Assembly (NCBI GenBank): GCA_900553315.1
Contig: USCW01000001.1
Coordinates: 1-64,000 of the forward strand
Source of the DNA: an uncultured Eubacteriales bacterium
GTDB lineage: Bacteria > Bacillota > Clostridia > Christensenellales > Aristaeellaceae
Length of the DNA stretch: 64,000 nucleotides
Direction of reading: 5' to 3'
This document shows positions 54,088 to 62,621 of the stretch, one piece after another. The notes under the pieces were generated by a model. The model made no database searches and was not told the DNA's origin. It saw nothing but the letters and a program-made list of their open reading frames with translations. The first letter of the stretch is position 1. Every line of letters begins with the position of its first letter. The position numbers and the translations under genes are program-made.

Positions 54088-54223
54088 ATGGATGCCGTCC
54101 CTTCCTGCTGAAATTTCATATTATTCATAAGAATACGGTTCATTATACGACGAAATTACCGGGAACACAAGCGCCGCACGGCACAATTCACTCCGTGGAA
54201 TTGCCTATGCGCAAAATAGTATC

Positions 54224-54250
54224 CCCCGTGCAGCATATCGCCACACGGGG
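54224..54250 (-). terminator. terminator of pyrG
   Basis: On the minus strand CCCCGTG and CACGGGG form a 7-bp stem, followed by GATACTATTTT. It lies 21 bases past the pyrG stop. Confidence 0.6.
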
Positions 54251-54271
54251 AAGCATCACAATTTAGACGGA

Positions 54272-55864
54272 TTATTGCAGCGCTGCACGCAGGAAGGCTA
54301 CAAACAGCGGATGAGGCTTGTTCGGACGGGAAATAAATTCGGGATGATAGATCGTACCTACGTAGAAAGGATGATCCTTCATTTCAAAAACCTCGGGGAA
54401 GTGATCTTCCACGCTCACGCCGCTGAATACAAAGCCTTTCTCTGCCAACGGAGCAACGACCGAAGCGTCCACCTCATAACGGTTGCCGTGGCGTTCGGCG
54501 ATAACGTCCTTCCCGTAAATTGCCTTTACTATACCATCGCTCAGTTCAATTTCCTGACGCCCCATGCGTGCAGCACGGCGGCTGTCATTAACGGTAATAC
54601 GCTCTTCGGGAATACGCACCACAGGATGCGCAGTCAGCGGGTCGACCTCCGTAGAATTTGCGTCCTTGATGTTGAGCAGATTACGAACGGCTGCCACAAC
54701 GCTCAACTGCATACCGTAGCCGATCGCAAAGAAGGGGATATGGTGTGCACGAGCATAAGAGGCTGCCGCCACGATGCCCTCTGCGCCGCGATCGCCGTAT
54801 CCGCCGGGAGCGATGATTCCATCATAGCCCTGAAGCTGGCCTTCCGCGTTATCCATGGAAATCTCTTCGCTGTTCAGCCAAGAAAGCTTTACCTCTACAT
54901 GGTGTGCGATTGCCGCATGGGTCAGCGCCTCGGCAACCGAAAGATAAGCGTCATGCAGCGCTACATATTTGCCTACCAGCGCGATCTTCACGGTGCGTGT
55001 GGGCGTCAGATAGCGCTGTGCCAGCTCCTTCCAGTCCTCCAGATCGACCTGCGCGGGCTGGAGCTCCAGCTCACGGCAAACAATATCCGCCAAGCCTTCT
55101 TTTTCCAGCATCAGTGGAACCTCGTATAGCGTAGGCGCATCAGCATTTTGGACAACATTACCCGTTTTCACATTGCAGAACAGCGCAATCTTGTCCTTGG
55201 CCTCGGTAGTGATCGGCACTTCAGTACGGCAGACGATCACATCCGGCTGAATACCGATGGAACGCAAAGCCTTCACGCTGTGCTGGGTGGGCTTGGTCTT
55301 CATTTCACCGGCTACGGAAATATAGGGGAGCAGGGTTACATGAATGAAGCAGGTGTTGTGCGCGCCAACCTCCCACTTGAGCTGACGAATGGCTTCCAAG
55401 TAGGGCGCGGATTCCATATCGCCCACGGTGCCGCCGATTTCGATGATTGCAATATCCGCACCACTATTGGCGGCGGCCTTCTGAATACGATCCTTAATCT
55501 CATTCGTCACATGGGGAATGACCTGCACGGTGCCGCCCTTGTACTCGCCGCGAAGCTCACGCTCCATGATGCTCTTATGCACCTTGCCGGTCGTTACGCT
55601 GGCTTCACCGCGCAGATTTTCATCCGTAAAGCGCTCATAGTGGCCCAGATCCAAGTCGGCAGCCACGCCATCGTCCGTAATGAAGGCCTCTCCATGCTGA
55701 AGCGGGCTCAGCAGACCAGGATCCACATTATAATAAGGATCGCACTTCTGCATTGAGACCTTATAGCCGCGTGCCTTCAGAAGCCGCCCTAAAGAGGCCG
55801 CCGTAATGCCCTTGCCCAGAGAGGAAACCACACCGCCGGTGACGAAAACGTACTTTGCTGCCAT
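54272..55864 (-). CDS. pyrG: CTP synthase with the glutaminase nucleophile missing
   Basis: 530 aa. The synthase half is complete: FVTGGVVSSLGKGITAASLG, TDDGVAADLDLGHYERF and IEIGGTVGDMES. The GATase half keeps the oxyanion loop PGGYGDRGAEG and the late YHPEF (His and Glu of the triad). At the nucleophile position the family has GICLGMQ, but here it reads AIGYGMQ (380-386). Gly382, codon GGC at 54719-54721, replaces the catalytic Cys. Glutamine hydrolysis should therefore be lost and the enzyme would depend on free ammonia, unless another Cys substitutes. The reading frame is otherwise intact, so this is not a decayed gene. Confidence 0.95.
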   Translation of the reverse strand: MAAKYVFVTGGVVSSLGKGITAASLGRLLKARGYKVSMQKCDPYYNVDPGLLSPLQHGEAFITDDGVAADLDLGHYERFTDENLRGEASVTTGKVHKSIMERELRGEYKGGTVQVIPHVTNEIKDRIQKAAANSGADIAIIEIGGTVGDMESAPYLEAIRQLKWEVGAHNTCFIHVTLLPYISVAGEMKTKPTQHSVKALRSIGIQPDVIVCRTEVPITTEAKDKIALFCNVKTGNVVQNADAPTLYEVPLMLEKEGLADIVCRELELQPAQVDLEDWKELAQRYLTPTRTVKIALVGKYVALHDAYLSVAEALTHAAIAHHVEVKLSWLNSEEISMDNAEGQLQGYDGIIAPGGYGDRGAEGIVAAASYARAHHIPFFAIGYGMQLSVVAAVRNLLNIKDANSTEVDPLTAHPVVRIPEERITVNDSRRAARMGRQEIELSDGIVKAIYGKDVIAERHGNRYEVDASVVAPLAEKGFVFSGVSVEDHFPEVFEMKDHPFYVGTIYHPEFISRPNKPHPLFVAFLRAALQ

Positions 55865-56000
55865 GATAACGCTCCTTTTCCCTTGGTAAATAGGTATAGA
55901 AACACTAAAGATTATTGTATAAGGTCTGAGGGCAGCTTGTCAAGGGTGAAATGAAATCTTGCAGACGCAAAAAAAGTTTTAAAAAATTTTGAAATACCCC

Positions 56001-56029
56001 TAGACAAAACGCTCTTTATTTGTTATACT
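56001..56029 (+). promoter_or_regulatory. promoter of the tRNA genes
   Basis: TAGACA (56001-56006), a 17-base spacer, and TATACT (56024-56029), 16 bases before tRNA-Thr. Confidence 0.7.
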
Positions 56030-56045
56030 GCCACGCGTGGCCTTT

Positions 56046-56121
56046 GCCAATATAGCTCAGTTGGTAGAGCGGCTGATTCGTAATCAGCAGGTCATGGGTT
56101 CGAGTCCCATTATTGGCTCCA
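56046..56121 (+). tRNA. tRNA-Thr (CGT)
   Basis: The acceptor GCCAATA (56046-56052) pairs with TATTGGC (56111-56117), and CCA is encoded (56119-56121). D arm GCTC..GAGC, anticodon stem GCTGA/TCAGC with loop TTCGTAA, and T arm with GGTTCGAGTCC are all present. The anticodon CGT reads ACG. Confidence 0.95.
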
Positions 56122-56125
56122 TTTT

Positions 56126-56199
56126 CGAGGTGTAGCGCAGTTTGGTAGCGCGTTTGGTTCGGGACCAAAAGGTCGCGGGTTCGAATCCCGCCACTTCGA
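56126..56199 (+). tRNA. tRNA-Pro (CGG)
   Basis: The acceptor CGAGGTG (56126-56132) pairs with CACTTCG (56192-56198) with one G-T pair; the discriminator is A. The anticodon loop TTCGGGA in the stem TTTGG/CCAAA gives CGG, reading CCG. The 3' CCA is not encoded and must be added. It lies four bases after tRNA-Thr in the same transcript. Confidence 0.93.
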
Positions 56200-56309
56200 C
56201 ATGATGTACGCCCTTGAGAGTCAAGGGCGATTTTCTTTTATTCAGAAACTTCCCATTCGTGTTTTTTCATGATATAATGAAGCGCGAAACAGAAAGGGGA
56301 GTAATGACA

Positions 56310-57116
56310 ATGAAACGCCTTGGTTTTATTGGCGCAGGCAATATGGGGAGAGCGATTCTTTCCGGAGCGCTGTACCATGGCATATTGAAAGAATCGGAAA
56401 TTATCGTAAGTGCTAAGACAAAGAAGACACTGGATGCTTTGACAGCGATGCATAGCGACTTGACGTGTACGCTGGACAATCGTCAGGTTGCCCGCGAGAG
56501 TGAAATTGTTTTATTGGCTGTCAAGCCGCAATATCTTCATGAGGTACTTACGGATATCCATGATGAGCTGCGCGGAAAGGCTGTGCTCTCCATAGCCGCA
56601 GGCTGGACGATGCAAATGCTGCAAGCTGAAATGGCAGAGTTGAGAATCGAACTCCTGCGTGCCATGCCGAACACGCCGGTGAAGGTGGGAGAGGGCATGA
56701 CTGCTATATGCGAGGAGCATACTTTTTCAAAGCCCCACTTTGATTTTGTTATGCAGCTTTTTTCTGCTGTGGGACGTGTTGCAGTTGTCCCGGAAAAGCT
56801 GTTTGACGGTGTTATTGCAGTCAGCGGAAGCAGCCCCGCTTATTTATATATGATGCTGGAAGCCATGGGGGATGCGGCTGTGCGCGAGGGCTTGCCGCGG
56901 AAGACCGCCTATGAGATGGCAGCGCAATCCATGGTCGGCGCTGCAAAGATGCTGCTGGAAACAGGAGAGCATCCGGGGATGCTTAAAGATGCCGTATGCT
57001 CCCCGGCAGGGACAACCATTGAAGCCGTTGCCAGTCTGGAAAAGAGCGGTTTTCGCAGCGCCGTTATGGAAGCCATGGCGGTCTGTGCAGAAAAATCGCG
57101 CCAGATGGCAAAGTAA
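56310..57116 (+). CDS. proC: pyrroline-5-carboxylate reductase
   Basis: 268 aa, final enzyme of proline synthesis. The NAD(P) motif is LGFIGAGNMGRAILSG, and AVSGSSPAYLYMMLEAMGDA and the C-terminal LKDAVCSPAGTTIEAV are family signatures. The ATG at 56310 has AAAGGGGAG eight bases upstream; the earlier ATG at 56304 is too close to it. Confidence 0.96.
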   Translation: MKRLGFIGAGNMGRAILSGALYHGILKESEIIVSAKTKKTLDALTAMHSDLTCTLDNRQVARESEIVLLAVKPQYLHEVLTDIHDELRGKAVLSIAAGWTMQMLQAEMAELRIELLRAMPNTPVKVGEGMTAICEEHTFSKPHFDFVMQLFSAVGRVAVVPEKLFDGVIAVSGSSPAYLYMMLEAMGDAAVREGLPRKTAYEMAAQSMVGAAKMLLETGEHPGMLKDAVCSPAGTTIEAVASLEKSGFRSAVMEAMAVCAEKSRQMAK

Positions 57117-57127
57117 GGAGAAATCTT

Positions 57128-57622
57128 ATGGAAAATGCTACGCCTACTGCACCGCGTAAGCAGGTGCAGATTTATACGGATGGAGCTTGTTCCGGTAATC
57201 CGGGACCGGGCGGTTGGGGAGCCATTCTGGTTTTCGGTGCGCACCGCAAGGAAATGAACGGCTACATGGCAGGGACAACCAATAATCGCATGGAGTTGTT
57301 CGCGGCAATTAGTGCATTGGGAGCTCTAAAGGAGCCCTGCGATGTGAAGCTCTATTCCGATTCTAATTATCTGGTACAGGCGTTTCAGGATCATTGGATC
57401 GACGGCTGGAAAAAGCGCGGCTGGAAGAATGCCGCAGGTCAGCCGGTCGAGAATCAAGATCTTTGGTGGTTGCTGATTACGCTTACAAAAAAACATAACG
57501 TACAGTTTTACAAGGTCAAGGGTCACAGCGATCATCCCGAAAATAACCGATGTGATGAGTTGGCGCGGGCCGCAATTGATGAGTTCCGGCGCATTAACAC
57601 GCCCCATGAAATGAAGGAATGA
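57128..57622 (+). CDS. rnhA: ribonuclease HI
   Basis: 164 aa. It removes RNA from RNA-DNA hybrids. The four active-site acids lie in IYTDGACSGNPGPGGWGA (D18), NNRMELFAA (Glu), LYSDSNYL (Asp) and RCDELAR (Asp). The ATG follows AAGGAG; the gap after proC is 11 bases. Confidence 0.97.
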   Translation: MENATPTAPRKQVQIYTDGACSGNPGPGGWGAILVFGAHRKEMNGYMAGTTNNRMELFAAISALGALKEPCDVKLYSDSNYLVQAFQDHWIDGWKKRGWKNAAGQPVENQDLWWLLITLTKKHNVQFYKVKGHSDHPENNRCDELARAAIDEFRRINTPHEMKE

Positions 57623-57733
57623 CTGCAAGGGGAAGGGGAGAAGAAATTCTCCTCTTCCTTTAGAAATCTTTAACTATTCGCTAAACCATAGTTTCACGAA
57701 TAGTTTGATTTGAAAATACCTGAGGAGGCACCT

Positions 57734-58867
57734 ATGGCTGCACCTAGCTACCGAACTGCCGTAGATGAACGGCGTATTGCTCAAATTCGCCAGATCACGC
57801 ATGAATTACCCGCATCCTGTTCAGATTTTTTGCGCGGCATTGCCATGACAACGAGTACATTCACACGGCTGGCTTATGCGCTTGATTTGTGCACATTTTT
57901 TCACTATCTGGCTGAAGAACGTGTCGCTTTTGCGGACAAACCTGTCGCGCAGTTTACGGACGCGGACATCGAACGGATCTCGCAAAAGGATCTTGAAGAC
58001 TATGCTGAGTTTCTAACGCTTTATTATAAGCATCCCCCTACGGCAGATGATACCGAGGCCATTCCCTGCAAGCCGATTGTCAATCATGAGCTGGCTGTCA
58101 AGCGCAAGCTGTGTTCTTTACGCTCATACTTTGATTATATGTTCCGCAGCAAACGGCTGTCAGCTAATGTGAGCCAACTGGTAGAGCTCCCTAAGATTCA
58201 TGAGAAGCCGATTCTGCGCCTGAATGCGGATGAATTGCAGAAAATGCTGGAGCTTTCCCAAACCGGCGAAAACATGACTAAGGGACAGGCTAAGTTTCAT
58301 AAACTGACGGCCGCTCGTGACTATGCGATGCTGTCGCTTTTTCTGGGCACAGGTATTCGTGTTTCGGAATGTGTAGGACTCAATATAGAGGATATTGATT
58401 TTTCACAAAACGCTTTTCTGGTTACGCGAAAGGGTGGCAATCAGGTCGTGCTTTATTTCCCACAGGAAGTAGCAGACGCGCTTCAGGCCTACTTGGTGCA
58501 ACGGGAGCACATCGATGCGCTTCCCGGCCACGAGAATGCCCTTTTCCTCAGCTTGCAGCGCAAGCGCATGAATCAGCGTTCTATCCAGAAGCTTGTCAAA
58601 AAGTACGCTGCTTATGCAGCACCGCTGAAGCCGCGCATCAGTCCGCATAAACTGCGCAGTACTTTTGGCACAAATCTTTATCACGCAACTGGAGATATTT
58701 ATCTGGTGGCCGATGTGTTAGGCCATACGTCCGTGGATACAACGCGAAAGCACTATGCCGACATGACAGATTCCCGTAGGCGGATGGCCGCAGAGCATGT
58801 ACATTTGCCTACTGCGGAAGGAAATGCCGATTCACAGGAGGTCTTTTCCACCGAAGAACAGCCCTAA
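57734..58867 (+). CDS. tyrosine recombinase (XerC/XerD-like)
   Basis: 377 aa. An N-terminal SAM-like core-binding domain is followed by the catalytic domain with all active-site residues: R209 (GTGIRVSE), K233 (TRKGGN), H305 and R308 (SPHKLRST), H331 (LGHTSVDTT) and Y341 (KHYADM). This resembles chromosomal XerC/XerD-type recombinases more than phage integrases. The N-terminal region is 70 residues longer than typical XerC and contains an insert at about 100-118. The ATG follows GAGGAGG. It converges on the small Cys-rich gene and on hslUV, next to which xerC usually lies in Firmicutes. No attachment sites are seen. Confidence 0.85.
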   Translation: MAAPSYRTAVDERRIAQIRQITHELPASCSDFLRGIAMTTSTFTRLAYALDLCTFFHYLAEERVAFADKPVAQFTDADIERISQKDLEDYAEFLTLYYKHPPTADDTEAIPCKPIVNHELAVKRKLCSLRSYFDYMFRSKRLSANVSQLVELPKIHEKPILRLNADELQKMLELSQTGENMTKGQAKFHKLTAARDYAMLSLFLGTGIRVSECVGLNIEDIDFSQNAFLVTRKGGNQVVLYFPQEVADALQAYLVQREHIDALPGHENALFLSLQRKRMNQRSIQKLVKKYAAYAAPLKPRISPHKLRSTFGTNLYHATGDIYLVADVLGHTSVDTTRKHYADMTDSRRRMAAEHVHLPTAEGNADSQEVFSTEEQP

Positions 58868-58873
58868 ACAGAG

Positions 58874-58915
58874 AATCGCTCAGCAGACTGAAATCTATCA
58901 GTCTGCTGAGCGATT
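58874..58915 (+). terminator. strong terminator of the recombinase gene
   Basis: AATCGCTCAGCAGACTGA (58874-58891) pairs perfectly with its complement (58898-58915), an 18-bp stem with a six-base loop, followed by TTTAATGTTTTT. Confidence 0.9.
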
Positions 58916-58916
58916 T

Positions 58917-59120
58917 TTAATGTTTTTCAGTCTGTTCACGCTCGAATTCCTGCTCCAGCTCAATGCGGTCAATCGCAATGGCGCGATAGGTTGCATCCCC
59001 ATTGACGCACTTCATGCAGTTATCGCAGATTTTATTCGGATCAAGATCACAGCGGTCACACTCGCCGCAGCCGTTACAAATGCGATCATCATAGAGTACG
59101 CACATTTTTGGCTCTTTCAC
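58917..59120 (-). CDS. small cysteine-rich protein, probable metal or Fe-S binder
   Basis: 67 aa from a GTG start with GGAGG eight bases upstream. Eight of the nine cysteines lie in the segment CNGCGECDRCDLDPNKICDN plus CMKCV, spaced like ferredoxin or zinc-ribbon ligands; the order C-x2-C-x2-C-x2-C is striking. The C-terminus is acidic and helical. I know no function. It lies downstream of the converging recombinase terminator. Confidence 0.7.
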   Translation of the reverse strand: MKEPKMCVLYDDRICNGCGECDRCDLDPNKICDNCMKCVNGDATYRAIAIDRIELEQEFEREQTEKH

Positions 59121-59193
59121 AGTCTTCGCCTCCCTTGTTGCTGAACATTATTATAGCACCATATTAGATAAGCTGCAATTTGAAACAGCATAA

Positions 59194-59243
59194 ATAAAAA
59201 CAGCGATGAGGGAAAAACTTTGCACGGCGATTCCCTCACCGCT
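59194..59243 (-). terminator. terminator of hslU
   Basis: On the minus strand AGCGGTGAGGGAA and TTCCCTCATCGCT form a 13-bp stem with one G-T pair, followed by GTTTTTATTTATG. Confidence 0.85.
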
Positions 59244-59256
59244 TGCTTATTTACCT

Positions 59257-60621
59257 TTACAGGATATACCGCCGCATATCCGCCGGTTTATTATCGCCGC
59301 TGAGATGCTCACGAACATAATCGCCGTTGATTTTCAGTTCAAAAGGCGGCATATTCTCATCCCCCGCATTAAAGGAAACATCCTCCAACAACTGTTCAAA
59401 AACCGCATGAAGCCGACGTGCGCCGATGTCTTCGCTGGTTTCGTTGGCATTCCACGCCGCTTCGGCGATAGCGTCAATCGCGCTGTCTTCAAAGGTCAGC
59501 ATCACCTTATCGACAGCCAGCAGTGCTTTATACTGCCGGGTCAGTGCATTGTCAGGCTGCGTCAGAATGCGGGAGAAATCCTCCTTTGTCAGACTCTTCA
59601 GCTGTACATGCACCGGGAAGCGACCCTGAAGCTCAGGAATCAGGTCGCTTACCTTGGATACATGGAACGCACCCGCCGCAATAAACAGCATGTAGTCTGT
59701 CTTAACGGGGCCATACTTCGTATTTACTGTGCTGCCTTCCACAATGGGCAGAATATCCCGCTGGACACCTTCGCGGCTGACATCCGGGCCGCCGTTTCCA
59801 CGATGCTCGGCAATCTTGTCGATCTCGTCAATGAAAACGATGCCATTTTGTTCCGCACGGGCAATGGCTTCTTCCTGCACCGCATCGCTGTCGATCAGCT
59901 TTTCAGCTTCTTCCTGTTCCAGAATCTTGCGGGCTTCTTTGACCTTTACATGCCGCAGCTTTGTCTTCTTGGGCATCATCCCGCCCATCATGTCGCCCAA
60001 GCTGATGGAATTTCCGCCAACCTCCAGCGTGGGAGCTTCTTCCGTGACCTCAACCTCCAGCTCGCGCTCTTCCAGCTCGCCGCGCATCAGCTGCTGACGA
60101 ATCTCTTCACGCTTGCCGGAAAGCTTTTCTTGTTCTTCTTGATTAGGCTCCTGTTCCTTCTGTTTCCCCAGCAGAAAGTCCAGCGGATTCCCGGCGGCCT
60201 TCTTCGGCGGGTGCACTAGCAGCGTTACCAGACGATCTTCGGCCAGCACGCGGGCACGAGGCTGTACGCGCTTCTCATGCTCTTCCTTGACCATGCGAAT
60301 AGCATTTTCCACCAAATCGCGTACAATGCTCTCTACATCACGACCAACATAACCAACCTCGGTGAACTTAGTTGCTTCTACCTTAATGAAGGGCGCATTT
60401 ACCAGCTTGGCCAGCCGACGGGCAATCTCTGTTTTACCAACGCCGGTGGGACCGATCATCAGAATATTCTTCGGACTAATCTCCTCGCGCATGGACTCTT
60501 CTACCTTGGAACGACGATAGCGGTTGCGCAGCGCAATGGCAACGCTTTTCTTCGCTTCATCCTGACCAACAATATATCGATCAAGCTCCCTGACAATCTC
60601 GCGGGGCGTAAGCTCTCCCAT
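59257..60621 (-). CDS. hslU: HslU, ATPase subunit of the HslUV protease
   Basis: 454 aa AAA+ unfoldase. Walker [14 protein letters not shown], Walker [11 protein letters not shown] and the pore-motif region near GYVGRD are present. An I-domain of about 130 residues ([10 protein letters not shown] to [10 protein letters not shown]) follows. The C-terminal HslV-docking tail ends in RRYIL. It partners HslV, encoded 12 bases upstream. Confidence 0.97.
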   Translation of the reverse strand: MGELTPREIVRELDRYIVGQDEAKKSVAIALRNRYRRSKVEESMREEISPKNILMIGPTGVGKTEIARRLAKLVNAPFIKVEATKFTEVGYVGRDVESIVRDLVENAIRMVKEEHEKRVQPRARVLAEDRLVTLLVHPPKKAAGNPLDFLLGKQKEQEPNQEEQEKLSGKREEIRQQLMRGELEERELEVEVTEEAPTLEVGGNSISLGDMMGGMMPKKTKLRHVKVKEARKILEQEEAEKLIDSDAVQEEAIARAEQNGIVFIDEIDKIAEHRGNGGPDVSREGVQRDILPIVEGSTVNTKYGPVKTDYMLFIAAGAFHVSKVSDLIPELQGRFPVHVQLKSLTKEDFSRILTQPDNALTRQYKALLAVDKVMLTFEDSAIDAIAEAAWNANETSEDIGARRLHAVFEQLLEDVSFNAGDENMPPFELKINGDYVREHLSGDNKPADMRRYIL

Positions 60622-60633
60622 AAAATGGCCTCC

Positions 60634-61173
60634 TTACACTTCTTCAACAATCACGTTGTCATTCGTATAGACACAGATGGACGCCGCAATATGCAGCGCT
60701 TTTTCAGCAATTTCGCGGGCAGAAAGGTCGGTATTCTGCATTAGTGCACGCGCTGCAGCCAGCGCATAATTGCCGCCGGAGCCGATGGCCGCAATGCCCT
60801 CATCCGGGTCGATGACTTCCCCATTGCCGCTTAGGATCAGCATTGTTCCCTTATCGGCAACAATCATCAGCGAGTCCAGCTGCCGCATAGCCTGATCGCC
60901 GTGCCAGCTCTGCGCCACAGCAACCGCCGCACGCTCCAAATTGCCGCCGCATTGGGTCAGCTTCTCCTCAAATTTTTCGCTCAGCGTAAACGCATCCGCA
61001 ACCGAACCGGCAAAACCAATCGCCACCTGTCCACCATAAATACGGCGTACCTTGCGAGCGGTACTCTTGAAGATTGTATGCTCCCCCATCGTTACCTGAC
61101 CGTCACCGGCGATAGCAATATGACCGTTGCGCTTTACCGCGCAAATGGTCGTCCCGCGAAATGAAATACTCAT
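60634..61173 (-). CDS. hslV: HslV, protease subunit of HslUV
   Basis: 179 aa proteasome-type peptidase. The catalytic Thr (in [13 protein letters not shown], about residue 8 or 9) follows a short propeptide. [20 protein letters not shown] and [13 protein letters not shown] are characteristic. It is the first gene of the hslVU pair, separated from trmFO by 131 bases. Confidence 0.96.
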   Translation of the reverse strand: MSISFRGTTICAVKRNGHIAIAGDGQVTMGEHTIFKSTARKVRRIYGGQVAIGFAGSVADAFTLSEKFEEKLTQCGGNLERAAVAVAQSWHGDQAMRQLDSLMIVADKGTMLILSGNGEVIDPDEGIAAIGSGGNYALAAARALMQNTDLSAREIAEKALHIAASICVYTNDNVIVEEV

Positions 61174-61304
61174 GGTTTCATCCCTCTTCTTTTCATTGAG
61201 CTTCTATGCAGTAGTTAGCACAAAAGCCGCTGTCCATACAGGCTGTTTCTGTTCAGCCTATGCTTAGTTTAGCATCCTTTTATCAACTTGGTGTGAATTT
61301 TGTC

Positions 61305-62621
61305 TTAAACCTGCTGTGCAGCGCTCCAATCCTTCAAATAAGCCAGCGATCGCGCAGAAACTGCCTCATAGCGCTGTGCCTTATTGCGGATTTTCTTATG
61401 CTCCCGATCAACTGGCAGCGGATCGATCAGTCCAAAGGAGCAATTCATGGGCTGAAAATCGCGGTTCGGTGTTGCAACATAATGCCCCATGGCGCCGATA
61501 GCCGTCAGCCGCGGAAGCTCCACCGTTCCATTGCCCTGCAAATCGCTGGCCAACGATATGCCAGCCAGCAAACCGCTAGCCGCACTCTCCACATAGCCCT
61601 CTACGCCGGTCATCTGACCCGCAAAATAGCATTGCGGACGGGAAATCATTTCAAAGTGGGCATTTAGGAACCCCGGTGACTGCAGAAATGTATTCCGATG
61701 CATCACACCATACCGTGCATAGGCCGCGTTTTCCAATCCGGGGATTAAGCCGAATACCCGCTTTTGCTCAGGAAATTTCAAGCGTGTTTGAAAGCCTACA
61801 ATGTTGAAGAGCGTTCCTTCCGCGTTGTCCTGACGGAGCTGCACAACGGCAAAGGCTTCCTTGCCTGTACGTGGATCCTTCAAGCCAACAGGCTTCATAG
61901 GTCCAAAGGCCAGCACCATGCGGCCGCGTCGCGCCATGGATTCTACCGGCATACAGCCTTCGAAAACCTTTGTTTCCTCAAAGCCGTGAATCGGCGCAGT
62001 CTCTGCCGCCAGAAGCTCATCTACAAAGTGATTGTATTCTTCTTCTGTCATGGGACAATTCAGATAATCGTCGCCACGGTCATAGCGCGACTGCCGAAAA
62101 ATTTTGTCCATATTTAAGGATTCAAGCGTAACAATCGGTGCGGCCGCATCATAGAAATTCAGCGTTCCCAGCCCCGGTAAAGCGGCAATTTCCTCCGCCA
62201 ACGCATCAGAGGTCAGCGGGCCTGTGGCAACGATTGTCGGGCCGTCTGGAATGTGCTCTGCTTCCTCCCGGCAAACCGTCACCAGCGGATGCTCATCCAG
62301 CGTTTTCGTGATGAAGCCGGAAAATTGCTCACGATCCACAGCCAACGCTCCGCCTGCAGGGACGCGTGCTTGATCTGCTGCACGCATGACCAGCGAATCC
62401 AGCAGCCGCATTTCCTCCTTCAGCAGGCCAACTGCGTTTGTCAGCCGGTCAGACCGCAGCGAATTCGAGCAAACCAGTTCCGCCATCCATGGCGTATGGT
62501 GCGCCGGAGAGGACTTCACAGGACGCATTTCTATCAATCGGACAGGAATGCCGCGTTTCGCAAGCTGCCACGCCGCCTCACTACCGGCAAGTCCTGCCCC
62601 CAGAACCGTTACCTGCTCCAT
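61305..62621 (-). CDS. trmFO: TrmFO, tRNA uridine-54 methyltransferase (folate-dependent)
   Basis: 438 aa FAD protein that makes m5U54 in tRNA with methylene-THF. The FAD site is [17 protein letters not shown]. Both catalytic Cys motifs, [11 protein letters not shown] and [10 protein letters not shown], are present. It overlaps the topA stop by one base (TAATG), so the two genes are coupled. Confidence 0.97.
   Translation of the reverse strand: MEQVTVLGAGLAGSEAAWQLAKRGIPVRLIEMRPVKSSPAHHTPWMAELVCSNSLRSDRLTNAVGLLKEEMRLLDSLVMRAADQARVPAGGALAVDREQFSGFITKTLDEHPLVTVCREEAEHIPDGPTIVATGPLTSDALAEEIAALPGLGTLNFYDAAAPIVTLESLNMDKIFRQSRYDRGDDYLNCPMTEEEYNHFVDELLAAETAPIHGFEETKVFEGCMPVESMARRGRMVLAFGPMKPVGLKDPRTGKEAFAVVQLRQDNAEGTLFNIVGFQTRLKFPEQKRVFGLIPGLENAAYARYGVMHRNTFLQSPGFLNAHFEMISRPQCYFAGQMTGVEGYVESAASGLLAGISLASDLQGNGTVELPRLTAIGAMGHYVATPNRDFQPMNCSFGLIDPLPVDREHKKIRNKAQRYEAVSARSLAYLKDWSAAQQV

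Noticed and set aside
54190..54212. Inverted repeat GGCACAATTC/GAATTGCC near pyrG as another repeat copy
   Set aside because: It shares only a few bases with the 165-bp element and lacks its ends and core.
57734..58867. Integrase of a prophage or integrative element
   Set aside because: No phage genes, attachment-site repeats or tRNA target at its edges; neighbours are housekeeping genes.
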